Shown: piece by piece, positions 1 through 6,902 of the stretch
How positions within the stretch are numbered: position 1 is the stretch's first letter
How the letters are laid out: every line of letters begins with the position of its first letter
NCBI GenBank assembly: GCA_016522385.1
Contig: JAEKFU010000467.1
Location: forward strand, 1-7,929
Length of the DNA: 7,929 nucleotides
Direction: 5' to 3'
Source: Pseudomonadota bacterium
GTDB lineage: Bacteria; Pseudomonadota; Alphaproteobacteria; Rhizobiales; Aestuariivirgaceae
Made by a program: the position numbers and the translations under genes
Notes under the pieces: model-generated
The model's input: only the letters and a program-made list of their open reading frames with translations
The model's database searches: none
What the model was told of the DNA's origin: nothing

Positions 1-2686
1 GGATCGTTGAGACCTGGGTGTCCGGCAGCAGCCGCAGTATCTCTTCGACATCCGCAAGGATGCCAAACGCTTTTTGGTGGCAATGGCCATGTAACGCCAG
101 CCTTGGGGCTGGGGACTTAAATGTCAGATCGATCGGATGCTGAACCAAAAATTCTTCAAACATGACCGCCTTGTTGGCAATCAGTTTGGCATCCTCTCCC
201 GCCACCAATCCGGGCAACTCATCGCGCAGCGTCAGCAGGCAGCTCGGCTCCAGTCCGATGATCGGTGTCCCGCGTCTGGCATGTGGCAGCACCGCGCGGA
301 TTAGACGCTTGGCCTCTGTTTTGGCCTCGTCAACCAGCCCGGCCGACAAGAACGTGCGCCCGCAGCACAAGGGACGTCCGTTGTCATCTGGCCGGGCGAC
401 GTCGACGGCCACGCCTGTTGCCTCCAACACATGCGCGGCTGCGCGCAAGTTGTGCGGCTCAAAATACCGGTTGAAAGTGTCGGCAAACAGGATCGCCTCC
501 GGCGCGCCGGATGCCCGCAACTCACTGTCACGAAATGGCTTTAAGTGCCACGTCGGAAGACGCCGTGCGGCGGTGAGACCAGTCGGCGCCTCCAACAATC
601 TGGCCAGTCCAGGAACAGTGTTTCGCAGGTTCATGAGCCATGGCGCCCGTGCCGCCAATGGCGCATATCGCGGCAAATAGGCAACCAGCCGATCATGTAG
701 CGATATGCCGGCTTCGCGCGCCCGCGCGGCCGCCACTTCAATCTTCATGCGCGCCATATCGATTCCGGTCGGGCATTCGCGGCGGCAACCTTTACAGGAT
801 ACGCACAACTTCATCGCCGCGGTCATATCATCACTGGTCAGCGCCTGATCGCCCAATTGGCCAGAGATCGCCAATCGCAACACGTTGGCCCGCCCGCGCG
901 TGAGGTCACGCTCGTTCCGCGTCACCCGATAGGACGGACACATCACCCCACCGGAGAATTTGCGACACGCGCCATTGTTGTTGCACATCTCGACCGCGCC
1001 CTGAAATCCGCCACCGGCACCCGGCCAGTCGGACCAGTCGAGCGCAGTGACAAATTCCCTGACGGAGTAGTCGGGTGGATATCGGAACAGTGACCGGTCA
1101 TCCATTTCTGGCGCCGAGACGATTTTGCCGGGATTGAACACTCCGGCAGGATCAAAAAGTGTCTTGACCTCCTCAAACGCCCGAACCATCCGCGTTCCGA
1201 ACATCCGCTCATGGAATTCGGAACGCACAATCCCGTCGCCATGTTCGCCCGAGTGCGACCCCTTGTAGCTGCGGACCAGTTCAAACGCCTCTTCGGCAAT
1301 CGCCCGCATGGCCTTCACGTCCTTGTCCTGCTTCAAGTTAAGGACTGGGCGCACATGCAGGCAGCCGACCGAGGCATGGGCATACCAAGTGCCGCGCGTG
1401 CCATGCTTGGTGAAGATATCCGTGAGCCTGGCAGTGTAGTCAGCCAGATCGGCAAGATCGACCGCACAATCCTCGACGAACGAAATCGGTTTGCCCTCCT
1501 GTTTCATCGACATCATGATGTTGAGGCCCGATTTGCGCATCTCCGCCATCTCCACCTGGGCCCGTTCATCTTCAGCCCGGATGACGCCACCCCAGTTTTT
1601 GCCCTTGCCCGACCAGGCAAAGCCGAGCGCACCCATGGCATCGTCGAGTTCTTTGAGCTTCTTTCGGTTGGCCTGTTCGTTGCTTTCGGCGAATTCGACC
1701 AGCAGGAGCGCTTCGGGTTCGCCACGCACGAACTCCTCGACCGTCGGGCGAAACATGGCGATGTTGCGCGCTAGGGCGATCATCGTGCAATCGACAAGTT
1801 CAACCGCCTGCGGACCTAGTTCGACAAGGTGCTGGGCGGCATCCATCGCCTGGTAGAAAGTCGGAAAGTGACACACACCCATGACCCTGTCGCTGACCAG
1901 CGGTGACAGCTTGAGTTCGATGGCCGTCGAGTAGGCAAGCGTGCCCTCCGAACCTACCAGCAAATGCGCCAGATTGTTCGGCGCATTAGACGGTACAAGC
2001 GCATCGATATTGTAACCGCCGACACGGCGCAGCACTTTAGGGAACCGCTCTGCAATTTCGCCTGCTTCGCGTTCGCCTAGCGCCAGCATCTGTTCAGCGA
2101 GTCGCGCGGCCGGCACGTCGTCAACCACTATGTTCCCGTTCACCGGTCCAAAATGGGCCTTTGAGCCGTTGGCCAAGATTGCGGCGATCGACAGGACATT
2201 GTCGCGCATCGTGCCGTAGCGGATTGACCGGCCGCCGCATGAATTGTTGCCGGTCATACCACCAATTGTTGCGCGTGAGGCGGTCGAGACATCGACCGGA
2301 AACCAGAGTCCATGCGGCTTCAGGGCTCGGTTCAATTCGTCGAGCACAATCCCCGGCTCGACGACACATCGACGACTCCCGGCATCAAGCTCGAGAATTC
2401 GATTGAGGTATTTCGACGTATCGACAATGACCGACTGATTGACCGTCTGGCCACATTGCGATGTACCGCCACCGCGTGCCGTAACGGCAAATCCGCCCTC
2501 GCGAGCAGCTGCAATACAGACCTCTACATCATCAACGGTCCTTGGGACGACCACGCTTAGCGGCATCATCTGGTAGATCGAGGCATCTGTAGCATAGCGC
2601 CCACGGCTGAACGCATCGAACATGACCTCACCGGCCACTTCGCGCTGCAATCTGCGCTCCAGAACAGGGTTTGCGACAATGGTCAC
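1..2686 (-). CDS. FAD-linked oxidase fused to Fe-S/CCG domains (D-2-hydroxyacid dehydrogenase type), 3' end missing
   Basis: A single open minus-strand frame gives 895 codons from a GTG at 2686-2684 and leaves the window without a stop. Residues about 40-260 form the FAD-binding domain: GGGTS near 70-74, GNNSCGGRSIRYGT near 144-157 and VGSEGTL near 243-249. The FAD-oxidase C-terminal domain follows, with HASVGCLH (H437, H444) and SGEHGDG (E481, H482); these match the metal/substrate site of D-lactate and D-2-hydroxyglutarate dehydrogenases. Fe-S cysteines follow at 568, 574 and 583 (CP), then CxxCxxCxxxCP at 628-639, then CCG-domain motifs (CCG at 774-776, C816, CHQKAF at 869). The family oxidises 2-hydroxy acids to 2-oxo acids and passes electrons through the Fe-S domain to the respiratory chain. 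Members are about 970-1020 aa, so perhaps 100 residues are missing. The start is the only near in-frame choice after a TAA, but has no clear Shine-Dalgarno. The substrate is unknown; it resembles E. coli YdiJ in architecture. Family call confident. Confidence 0.93.
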   Translation of the reverse strand, partial: MTIVANPVLERRLQREVAGEVMFDAFSRGRYATDASIYQMMPLSVVVPRTVDDVEVCIAAAREGGFAVTARGGGTSQCGQTVNQSVIVDTSKYLNRILELDAGSRRCVVEPGIVLDELNRALKPHGLWFPVDVSTASRATIGGMTGNNSCGGRSIRYGTMRDNVLSIAAILANGSKAHFGPVNGNIVVDDVPAARLAEQMLALGEREAGEIAERFPKVLRRVGGYNIDALVPSNAPNNLAHLLVGSEGTLAYSTAIELKLSPLVSDRVMGVCHFPTFYQAMDAAQHLVELGPQAVELVDCTMIALARNIAMFRPTVEEFVRGEPEALLLVEFAESNEQANRKKLKELDDAMGALGFAWSGKGKNWGGVIRAEDERAQVEMAEMRKSGLNIMMSMKQEGKPISFVEDCAVDLADLADYTARLTDIFTKHGTRGTWYAHASVGCLHVRPVLNLKQDKDVKAMRAIAEEAFELVRSYKGSHSGEHGDGIVRSEFHERMFGTRMVRAFEEVKTLFDPAGVFNPGKIVSAPEMDDRSLFRYPPDYSVREFVTALDWSDWPGAGGGFQGAVEMCNNNGACRKFSGGVMCPSYRVTRNERDLTRGRANVLRLAISGQLGDQALTSDDMTAAMKLCVSCKGCRRECPTGIDMARMKIEVAAARAREAGISLHDRLVAYLPRYAPLAARAPWLMNLRNTVPGLARLLEAPTGLTAARRLPTWHLKPFRDSELRASGAPEAILFADTFNRYFEPHNLRAAAHVLEATGVAVDVARPDDNGRPLCCGRTFLSAGLVDEAKTEAKRLIRAVLPHARRGTPIIGLEPSCLLTLRDELPGLVAGEDAKLIANKAVMFEEFLVQHPIDLTFKSPAPRLALHGHCHQKAFGILADVEEILRLLPDTQVSTI

Positions 2687-2707
2687 GCGGTTACCAGGAA
2701 ATATGAC

Positions 2708-2736
2708 TTGACGTAATTATGAATTCATAATTCAAT
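2708..2736 (+). promoter_or_regulatory. Candidate promoter for the aminotransferase-TRAP operon
   Basis: TTGACG at 2708-2713 matches the sigma-70 -35 consensus at 5 of 6 positions. After a 17-base spacer, TTCAAT at 2731-2736 matches the -10 at 4 of 6. Transcription would start near 2743, about 53 bases before the preferred ATG at 2796. The 18-bp palindrome at 2715-2732 fills the spacer almost exactly, the usual position for a repressor operator. Prediction from motifs only. Confidence 0.42.
2715..2732. promoter_or_regulatory. Perfect 18-bp palindrome, probable shared operator
   Basis: AATTATGAATTCATAATT is its own reverse complement over all 18 bases, centred between 2723 and 2724. It is in the 109-bp gap between two divergent genes, in the spacer of the candidate plus-strand promoter and over the -10 of the candidate minus-strand promoter. 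A dimeric regulator bound here could control both directions. Catabolic clusters of this kind are often run by GntR, LysR, IclR or MarR family proteins, but I do not recognise the motif as belonging to one of them, and no regulator gene is in the window. A second, smaller palindrome, ATTGCAAT, is at 2738-2745. Confidence 0.55.
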
Positions 2737-2744
2737 TATTGCAA
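2716..2744 (-). promoter_or_regulatory. Candidate promoter for the minus-strand flavoprotein gene
   Basis: Read on the minus strand, TTGCAA (2744-2739) is followed after 17 bases by CATAAT (2721-2716). The -10 matches the sigma-70 consensus at 5 of 6 positions and the -35 at 4 of 6. Transcription would start near 2709, leaving a leader of about 20-25 bases before the GTG at 2686. The -10 lies inside the 18-bp palindrome at 2715-2732. This is a motif-based prediction only; the region is AT-rich and other pairings are possible. Confidence 0.4.
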
Positions 2745-2780
2745 TCGCTGAATTGGCCCTTTGGGTCGACGAGGCGCGAA

Positions 2781-2795
2781 GGGAAGGCAAAGAAG
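2781..2795 (+). promoter_or_regulatory. Ribosome binding site that fixes the aminotransferase start
   Basis: The purine-rich run GGGAAGG at 2781-2787, followed by AAGAAG, sits 8 bases before the ATG at 2796. The frame stays open upstream to a TTG at 2739, but that codon lies at or before the predicted transcription start and has no such site. The ATG is therefore the better start. Confidence 0.6.
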
Positions 2796-3983
2796 ATGCG
2801 CAAAGCGGGGCGTCATTTCCTGCAGATTCCTGGGCCGAGCACCGTACCAGACCGGATTCTCCGGGCCATTGACATGCCCACCATCGACCACCGCGGTCCG
2901 CTCTTCGCCGAGGTCGGTCGGCGCGCCCTTGACGGCCTAAAAACGATCTTCAAGACCCAAGGCCATGTTTTCATCTTTCCGGCCTCCGGCACAGGTGCCT
3001 GGGAAGCTGCTCTGGTCAACACCCTGTCACCCGGTGACAGGGTGCTGATGTACGAGACCGGCCATTTCGCAACCCTTTGGAATGAACTGGCCGAGCGCAT
3101 CGGTCTGCAACCTGAACTGATGGAAAGTGACTGGCGAGGTGGTGCTGATCCCGACCGCATCGAGCAGCGCCTGCGCGAAGATACCGCCCATGAGATCAAG
3201 GCCGTGTGCGTGGTGCACAACGAGACATCGACCGGTTCGGTTTCCCCGGTGGCGGAAATTCGCCGTGCAATCAATGCCACGGTTCATCCCGCACTGTTTA
3301 TGGTCGACACTATCTCCAGCCTCGCCTCGATCGACTACCGCCACGATGAATGGGGCGTCGATGTCACTGTCGGCGGTTCTCAGAAGGGCCTAATGTTACC
3401 GCCGGGTCTGTCCTTCAACGCGGTCAGCGATAAAGCCATGGCCGCCAGCAAGGCTGCCGGCCTGCAACGCTCCTATTGGGACTGGACCGCAATGGCCGGC
3501 GCGAACGGCAAGGGCTATTTTCCCTACACACCGGCCACCAATATGCTCTACGGCCTCAATGAAGCCATCGAGATGCTGCACGAGGAAGGACTCGACAATG
3601 TGTTTGCCCGGCATGCCCGCCACGGCAAGGCCACCCGGATTGCCGTGAGTAACTGGGGCCTGGAAGTGCTGTGCAATCGCCAGGGCCATGAAAGTGGCGT
3701 TCTGACCGCGGTCATGATGCCTGAGGGCCACAGCGCCGATGCCTTTCGCGCCGCAACACTCGAACACTTCGACCTGTCGCTTGGCAACGGGCTGTCAAAA
3801 GTTGCTGACAAGGTATTCCGCATCGGTCATCTTGGCGACTTCAATGACTTGACATTGATGGCAACCTTGTCCGGTGTGGAAATGGGTCTGGCAATGGCCG
3901 GCGTTCCGCACCAGACCGGCGGCGCTCAGGCCGCCATGGAGCATCTGAAACAAACCGCTGCTGGATCAATCGCCGCGGAATAA
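2796..3983 (+). CDS. Class V aminotransferase, serine-glyoxylate aminotransferase type
   Basis: A 395-residue PLP enzyme of fold type I, predicted cytoplasmic. From the ATG it begins MRKAGRHFLQIPGPSTVP, the typical family N-terminus. Visible motifs are DHRGP (31-35), the phosphate-binding ASGTGAWE (63-70), HNETSTGSVSP (141-151), the pyridine-nitrogen aspartate in VDTISS (D171), the Schiff-base lysine in GGSQKGLMLPPG (K197) and a downstream PYTPATNMLY. This family moves the amino group of serine, alanine or aspartate to glyoxylate or another 2-oxo acid. Alternatives with the same fold are alanine-, aspartate- (BhcA-like) or ureidoglycine-glyoxylate aminotransferases, which I cannot separate by eye. 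It is the first gene of a plus-strand operon, divergent from a 2-hydroxyacid dehydrogenase that could supply its 2-oxo acid. An upstream in-frame TTG at 2739 would add 19 non-family residues, so I reject it. Family call is firm; the substrate is not. Confidence 0.93.
   Translation: MRKAGRHFLQIPGPSTVPDRILRAIDMPTIDHRGPLFAEVGRRALDGLKTIFKTQGHVFIFPASGTGAWEAALVNTLSPGDRVLMYETGHFATLWNELAERIGLQPELMESDWRGGADPDRIEQRLREDTAHEIKAVCVVHNETSTGSVSPVAEIRRAINATVHPALFMVDTISSLASIDYRHDEWGVDVTVGGSQKGLMLPPGLSFNAVSDKAMAASKAAGLQRSYWDWTAMAGANGKGYFPYTPATNMLYGLNEAIEMLHEEGLDNVFARHARHGKATRIAVSNWGLEVLCNRQGHESGVLTAVMMPEGHSADAFRAATLEHFDLSLGNGLSKVADKVFRIGHLGDFNDLTLMATLSGVEMGLAMAGVPHQTGGAQAAMEHLKQTAAGSIAAE
3020..3044. repeat. 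25-bp interrupted palindrome inside the aminotransferase gene
   Basis: The arms CACCCTGTCACC (3020-3031) and GGTGACAGGGTG (3033-3044) are perfect 12-bp reverse complements around a single C at 3032. In the mRNA this would fold as an 11-bp stem with a three-base loop. Because of the symmetry both strands encode the peptide TLSPGDRVL. The plus-strand version is normal family sequence (TLSPGDRVLMYETG), so protein constraint may explain part of it. No function is known. Confidence 0.6.
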
Positions 3984-4010
3984 CACCACTACTAAACCGA
4001 CTCATCCAAG

Positions 4011-4015
4011 GGAGG
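4011..4015 (+). promoter_or_regulatory. Strong ribosome binding site of the TRAP binding-protein gene
   Basis: GGAGG, within AAGGGAGGAAG, lies 7 bases before the ATG at 4023, a near-perfect Shine-Dalgarno. It is the strongest in the window and fits the high level of periplasmic binding protein usually needed. The 39-bp gap after the aminotransferase stop shows no terminator, so the two genes are probably co-transcribed. Confidence 0.8.
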
Positions 4016-4022
4016 AAGACCA

Positions 4023-5003
4023 ATGAAACTCAAGACACTTCTACTCGGCGCGGTCACCGCCGCAATGCTCGCCGTGCCCGCACATGCCGAGAAACTGATA
4101 CTCAAATTCGGCCATGTCGGCAAACCGGGTTCATTGTTCGAAGCCAGCGTCAACCAGTTTGCCAGCTGCTCAAATTCAGCGCTCGGCGACAAGGCCGAGG
4201 TCCAGACCTTCGGCTCATCACAGCTCGGTAAGGACAAGGAACTGCTGCAGAAACTGAAACTTGGTCAGATCACTTTTTCGCTGCCGTCATCGGTGATGTC
4301 ATCGGTCGCGGATGAGTTCGGCGTCTTCGAGATGCCCTACATCATTAAGGATCGTGCCCATATGCGCCGCGTCCAGGCGGAGCTGATGGACACATTTCAG
4401 GCCGCCGTCAAGGCGAAGGGTTACCGCATCATCGGACTGTTCGAGAACGGCTTCCGCCATATCACCAACAATGTGCGTGCAATCGATAAGCCGGAAGATC
4501 TCGCCGGCATCAAGCTGCGCACCCCGAAGGGTGCTTGGCGCGTCAAGATGTTCAAGCTCTACGGCGCCAACCCGACACCGATGGCGTTCTCCGAAGTGTT
4601 CACCGCGTTGCAGACCAACGTCATCGACGGCCAGGAAAACCCCTATGCCCAGATCGCCTCGGCAAAGTTCCAGGAGGTGCAGAAATATCTAACGATCACC
4701 GGCCACGTCTACACGCCGGCTTACGTGCTCGTCTCCGACAAGCACTATGGCAAGCTGCCAGAAGACGTCCGCGCCGCGCTCGAGAAATGTGGTACCGAAA
4801 CCCAGGACTTCGTCTATGAGCACGCCGCCAAGCTGGAGACTGAACTACTTGACGTGATCAAGGGCGCCGGCGTCACCGTCAATAATGCCGACAATGCCGC
4901 CTTTATCGCAGCCTCCAAGCCGATCTACGATGAGTTTTCGTCATCGGTTGAAGGCGGCGCGGCATTGATCGAAAAAGTCCAGGGGCTCGCCAGCGGTTCC
5001 TAG
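4023..5003 (+). CDS. TRAP transporter periplasmic solute-binding subunit (DctP type)
   Basis: A 326-residue precursor. Residues 1-22 are a Sec signal peptide: positively charged start (MKLK), hydrophobic core, and AHA before the likely cut ahead of Glu23. The mature part is a DctP-family substrate-binding protein: KFGHVGKPGS near 28-37, FGSSQLGKDKELLQKLKLG in the first lobe, and GIKLRTPKG with the conserved Arg166, which in this family forms a salt bridge to the ligand carboxylate. NPTPMAFSEVFTALQTNVIDGQENP follows at about 180-204. The family binds organic acids in the periplasm and delivers them to the membrane subunits for Na+-driven import. The ligand cannot be read from sequence, though Arg166 argues for a carboxylate. 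The mature chain has two cysteines, C49 and C256, which could form a disulfide. It lies 39 bp after the aminotransferase and 67 bp before the small membrane subunit. Length is normal for the family. Confidence 0.96.
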   Translation: MKLKTLLLGAVTAAMLAVPAHAEKLILKFGHVGKPGSLFEASVNQFASCSNSALGDKAEVQTFGSSQLGKDKELLQKLKLGQITFSLPSSVMSSVADEFGVFEMPYIIKDRAHMRRVQAELMDTFQAAVKAKGYRIIGLFENGFRHITNNVRAIDKPEDLAGIKLRTPKGAWRVKMFKLYGANPTPMAFSEVFTALQTNVIDGQENPYAQIASAKFQEVQKYLTITGHVYTPAYVLVSDKHYGKLPEDVRAALEKCGTETQDFVYEHAAKLETELLDVIKGAGVTVNNADNAAFIAASKPIYDEFSSSVEGGAALIEKVQGLASGS

Positions 5004-5015
5004 ACAACGGTTTAC

Positions 5016-5038
5016 CTGGAGGGGCTGTGCCCCTCCGG
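5016..5038 (+). promoter_or_regulatory. Stem-loop between the binding-protein and membrane-subunit genes
   Basis: In the 67-bp gap, GGAGGGGC (5018-5025) and GCCCCTCC (5029-5036) form a perfect 8-bp GC-rich stem with a TGT loop. A U-G and a C-G pair (5016-5017 with 5037-5038) extend it to about 10 bp. No T-run follows, so it does not look like a full intrinsic terminator. In binding-protein transport operons such stem-loops commonly protect the upstream mRNA or partly stop transcription, so that the binding protein exceeds the membrane subunits. That role is inferred here. Confidence 0.6.
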
Positions 5039-5070
5039 CCTGCCCCGATTTCCTAGACGGAACAATCACC

Positions 5071-5613
5071 ATGTCGGCGATGCTAAGCCGCTTTCTTGAA
5101 ACGGTTCTTGAGTGGGTCGTGATTGCGCTGATGGTCGCCTTGACCATCGTTGTCGTGGTCGCCGTTCTGTTCCGGTTGCTAGGCGACTCGCTGTCCTGGT
5201 ATGATGAAATCGCCGCCATACAACTTTCCTGGATCACCTATTATGGCGCCTCGCTCGCCGCCCTGAAACGCCGCCATATCGGTTTCGACAGCGTCCTGCT
5301 CTCCATCCCGATGCCGGTTCGAATGTTTGCCGTTGCGATCGCCGAGATCATCGTCATCGGCTTTTTCGTCATCATGGCCTATACCGGCTGGCAGGTGTTG
5401 GAAGTCCTCGAAGGCGAACGCCTTGTTTCGCTCACATGGGTACCAGTCCAACTCACTCAGTCGGTCATCCCGATCGGTGGCGCGCTCTTTGTGATCTGCG
5501 AATTGCTGAGCTTGCCCGAATACTGGAAGATGACAGCCATCGGCTCCTCGCTTGAGCACGCCGAGATCGAAGAGGAAGTCGAAACCGAACTTCAAAAAGC
5601 CGGGAACAAATAG
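5071..5613 (+). CDS. TRAP transporter small membrane subunit (DctQ type)
   Basis: A 180-residue inner-membrane protein with four hydrophobic segments at about 13-37, 48-65, 84-113 and 125-148, the standard DctQ layout. Recognisable family positions are the YDEIAAIQLSWITYYGASLAALKRRHIGFD stretch around segment 2 (in parts: SWYDE 42-46, KRRHIGFD 66-73). The C-terminus is a short, strongly acidic tail (EHAEIEEEVETE, 162-173). The subunit pairs with the large membrane protein and is needed for assembly and transport. The ATG at 5071 has only a weak GGA at 5059-5061 upstream, and an ATG three codons on (5080) is also possible. The stop is followed 3 bases later by the next start, suggesting translational coupling. 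Sequence conservation in this family is low, so the call rests on topology, length and position. Confidence 0.93.
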   Translation: MSAMLSRFLETVLEWVVIALMVALTIVVVVAVLFRLLGDSLSWYDEIAAIQLSWITYYGASLAALKRRHIGFDSVLLSIPMPVRMFAVAIAEIIVIGFFVIMAYTGWQVLEVLEGERLVSLTWVPVQLTQSVIPIGGALFVICELLSLPEYWKMTAIGSSLEHAEIEEEVETELQKAGNK

Positions 5614-5616
5614 CCC

Positions 5617-6897
5617 ATGCTGATGTTCCTGATTTTCGTTGCCCTCATCGCCATGATCTGCCTGAACGTGCCGATCGCCGTCGCCCTGTCCGTTGCTGCC
5701 ATAATCGGCCTGCTGGCAACCGAAGGCACCGACAGCCTCGTCACCGTCGCGCTAGATATGTATGACGGCTCGACCAAGTTCTCGCTCATCGCCATCCCGA
5801 TGTTCGTCCTTGCTGGCGCCATCATGAATGCCGGCGGCATAACCGACCGACTGATTAACTTCGTCTCGGCCCTGATCGGTTTCGTGCGCGGCGGCCTTGC
5901 CATGGTCAATATTGGCGTTTCCCTGTTCTTTGCGGAAATCTCCGGCTCTGCGGTTGCGGACGTCGCTGCTCTCGGCTCGATTCTTATCCCGCAGATGAGG
6001 AAACGCGGCTACGGCGGCCCGTTGTCCGCCGCTGTCACCTCATCGTCCGCATCGCTTGCCATCATCATCCCGCCGTCGATCCCGATGATCTTGTACGCCA
6101 CCTCCGCCAACACGTCGGTAGAGCAGCTGTTCGTTGCCGGCGTGGCGCCCGGTTTGATGGGTGCTGCCGGCCTTATGTGCGTCGCCTATATGTTTGCCCG
6201 CAGGTACAACCTGCCGGTTGAGGAAGCCTTCAACATGCCGAAGCTGCGCGCAACGTTCGTGGACGCATTGCCCGCCTTCTCCCTGCCGGTCATAATCCTT
6301 GGCGGCATCTTCGGCGGGTATGTCACCGCCACCGAAGCCGCCGGCCTCGCCGTCATCGCCGCATTTGTCGTCGGTTTGTGGTACCGCCAGATCGACTTGC
6401 AACATCTAAAACGCGCCATGCTCGATGGTGGCATGCAGACCGCCGTGGTGATGTTGTTGGTCGCCGCATCGGTGCTGATGGGCGGTTTCTTGACCCGTGC
6501 CCAGATGCCTCAACAGCTGGCTGCCGGCATACTCGAAATCACCACCAACAAATGGCAGATCCTGCTCATCCTCAATTTCTTCTTCCTGATCATCGGCTTT
6601 TTCCTCCACTCCGCCGCTGCCATAATCCTTGTCGTGCCAATCGTCGTGCCGTTGATAACAGCCGCCGGTATCGACCCGGTTCATTTTGGCTTGGTGGTCA
6701 CCCTCAATTTGGCGATTGGCCAGCAGACTCCGCCAGTCGCCAGCGTGCTGATCACATCCTGTGCAGTTGCGCGGGCCAACATATGGGAAGTCTCCAAGGT
6801 CAACATCTACTTTGTCATGGTGCTCTTGACCGTGCTGCTGATCTGCACCTATGTGCCATCGATCCCGATGTTCCTGGTTGAGTATTTCTATCGGTGA
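5617..6897 (+). CDS. TRAP transporter large membrane subunit (DctM type)
   Basis: A 426-residue, very hydrophobic protein with roughly 12 membrane or re-entrant segments; this is the usual DctM length. It forms the Na+-coupled transport channel of the tripartite system. Family landmarks are NVPIAVALS (17-25), AIPMFVLAGAIMNAGGITDRL (in parts, 59-79), GSAVADVAALGSILIPQM (110-127), IPPSIPMILYA (151-161), TATEAAG (237-243) and GQQTPPVAS (368-376); the two PP-containing hairpins are typical of this transporter fold. The ATG at 5617 begins 3 bases after the small-subunit stop, with another ATG at 5623. The TGA stop at 6895-6897 overlaps a GTG belonging to the next reading frame, so the operon continues without a break. 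The two membrane subunits are separate genes, not fused as in some TRAP systems. Confidence 0.96.
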   Translation: MLMFLIFVALIAMICLNVPIAVALSVAAIIGLLATEGTDSLVTVALDMYDGSTKFSLIAIPMFVLAGAIMNAGGITDRLINFVSALIGFVRGGLAMVNIGVSLFFAEISGSAVADVAALGSILIPQMRKRGYGGPLSAAVTSSSASLAIIIPPSIPMILYATSANTSVEQLFVAGVAPGLMGAAGLMCVAYMFARRYNLPVEEAFNMPKLRATFVDALPAFSLPVIILGGIFGGYVTATEAAGLAVIAAFVVGLWYRQIDLQHLKRAMLDGGMQTAVVMLLVAASVLMGGFLTRAQMPQQLAAGILEITTNKWQILLILNFFFLIIGFFLHSAAAIILVVPIVVPLITAAGIDPVHFGLVVTLNLAIGQQTPPVASVLITSCAVARANIWEVSKVNIYFVMVLLTVLLICTYVPSIPMFLVEYFYR

Positions 6898-6902
6898 GAG
6901 AC

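Noticed and set aside
162..680. Plus-strand open frame of 172 codons
   Set aside because: It lies opposite the Fe-S/CCG part of the minus-strand flavoprotein, whose translation has clear family motifs. The plus-strand translation is low-complexity Ala/Arg/Ser with no recognisable domain.
1211..1774. Plus-strand open frame of 187 codons
   Set aside because: It is antisense to the FAD-oxidase C-terminal domain of the flavoprotein. The conserved H437, H444 and E481 motifs are on the minus strand, and this frame shows no family features or ribosome binding site.
2738..2745. ATTGCAAT as a second operator
   Set aside because: An 8-bp palindrome in AT-rich sequence is common by chance, and its TTGCAA is already used as the -35 of the candidate leftward promoter.
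2739..2795. Extended start of the aminotransferase at a TTG
   Set aside because: The extra 19 residues have no family similarity, the TTG lies at about the predicted transcription start, and the ATG at 2796 has a good ribosome binding site.
5016..5038. Stem-loop as an intrinsic terminator ending the operon
   Set aside because: No T-run follows the stem, and the downstream membrane-subunit genes need the same transcript. It is better read as a stabiliser or partial attenuator.
6378..6881. Plus-strand open frame of 167 codons
   Set aside because: It is a frame-shifted shadow of the TRAP large subunit, rich in His/Arg/Asp with no membrane segments or family motifs.
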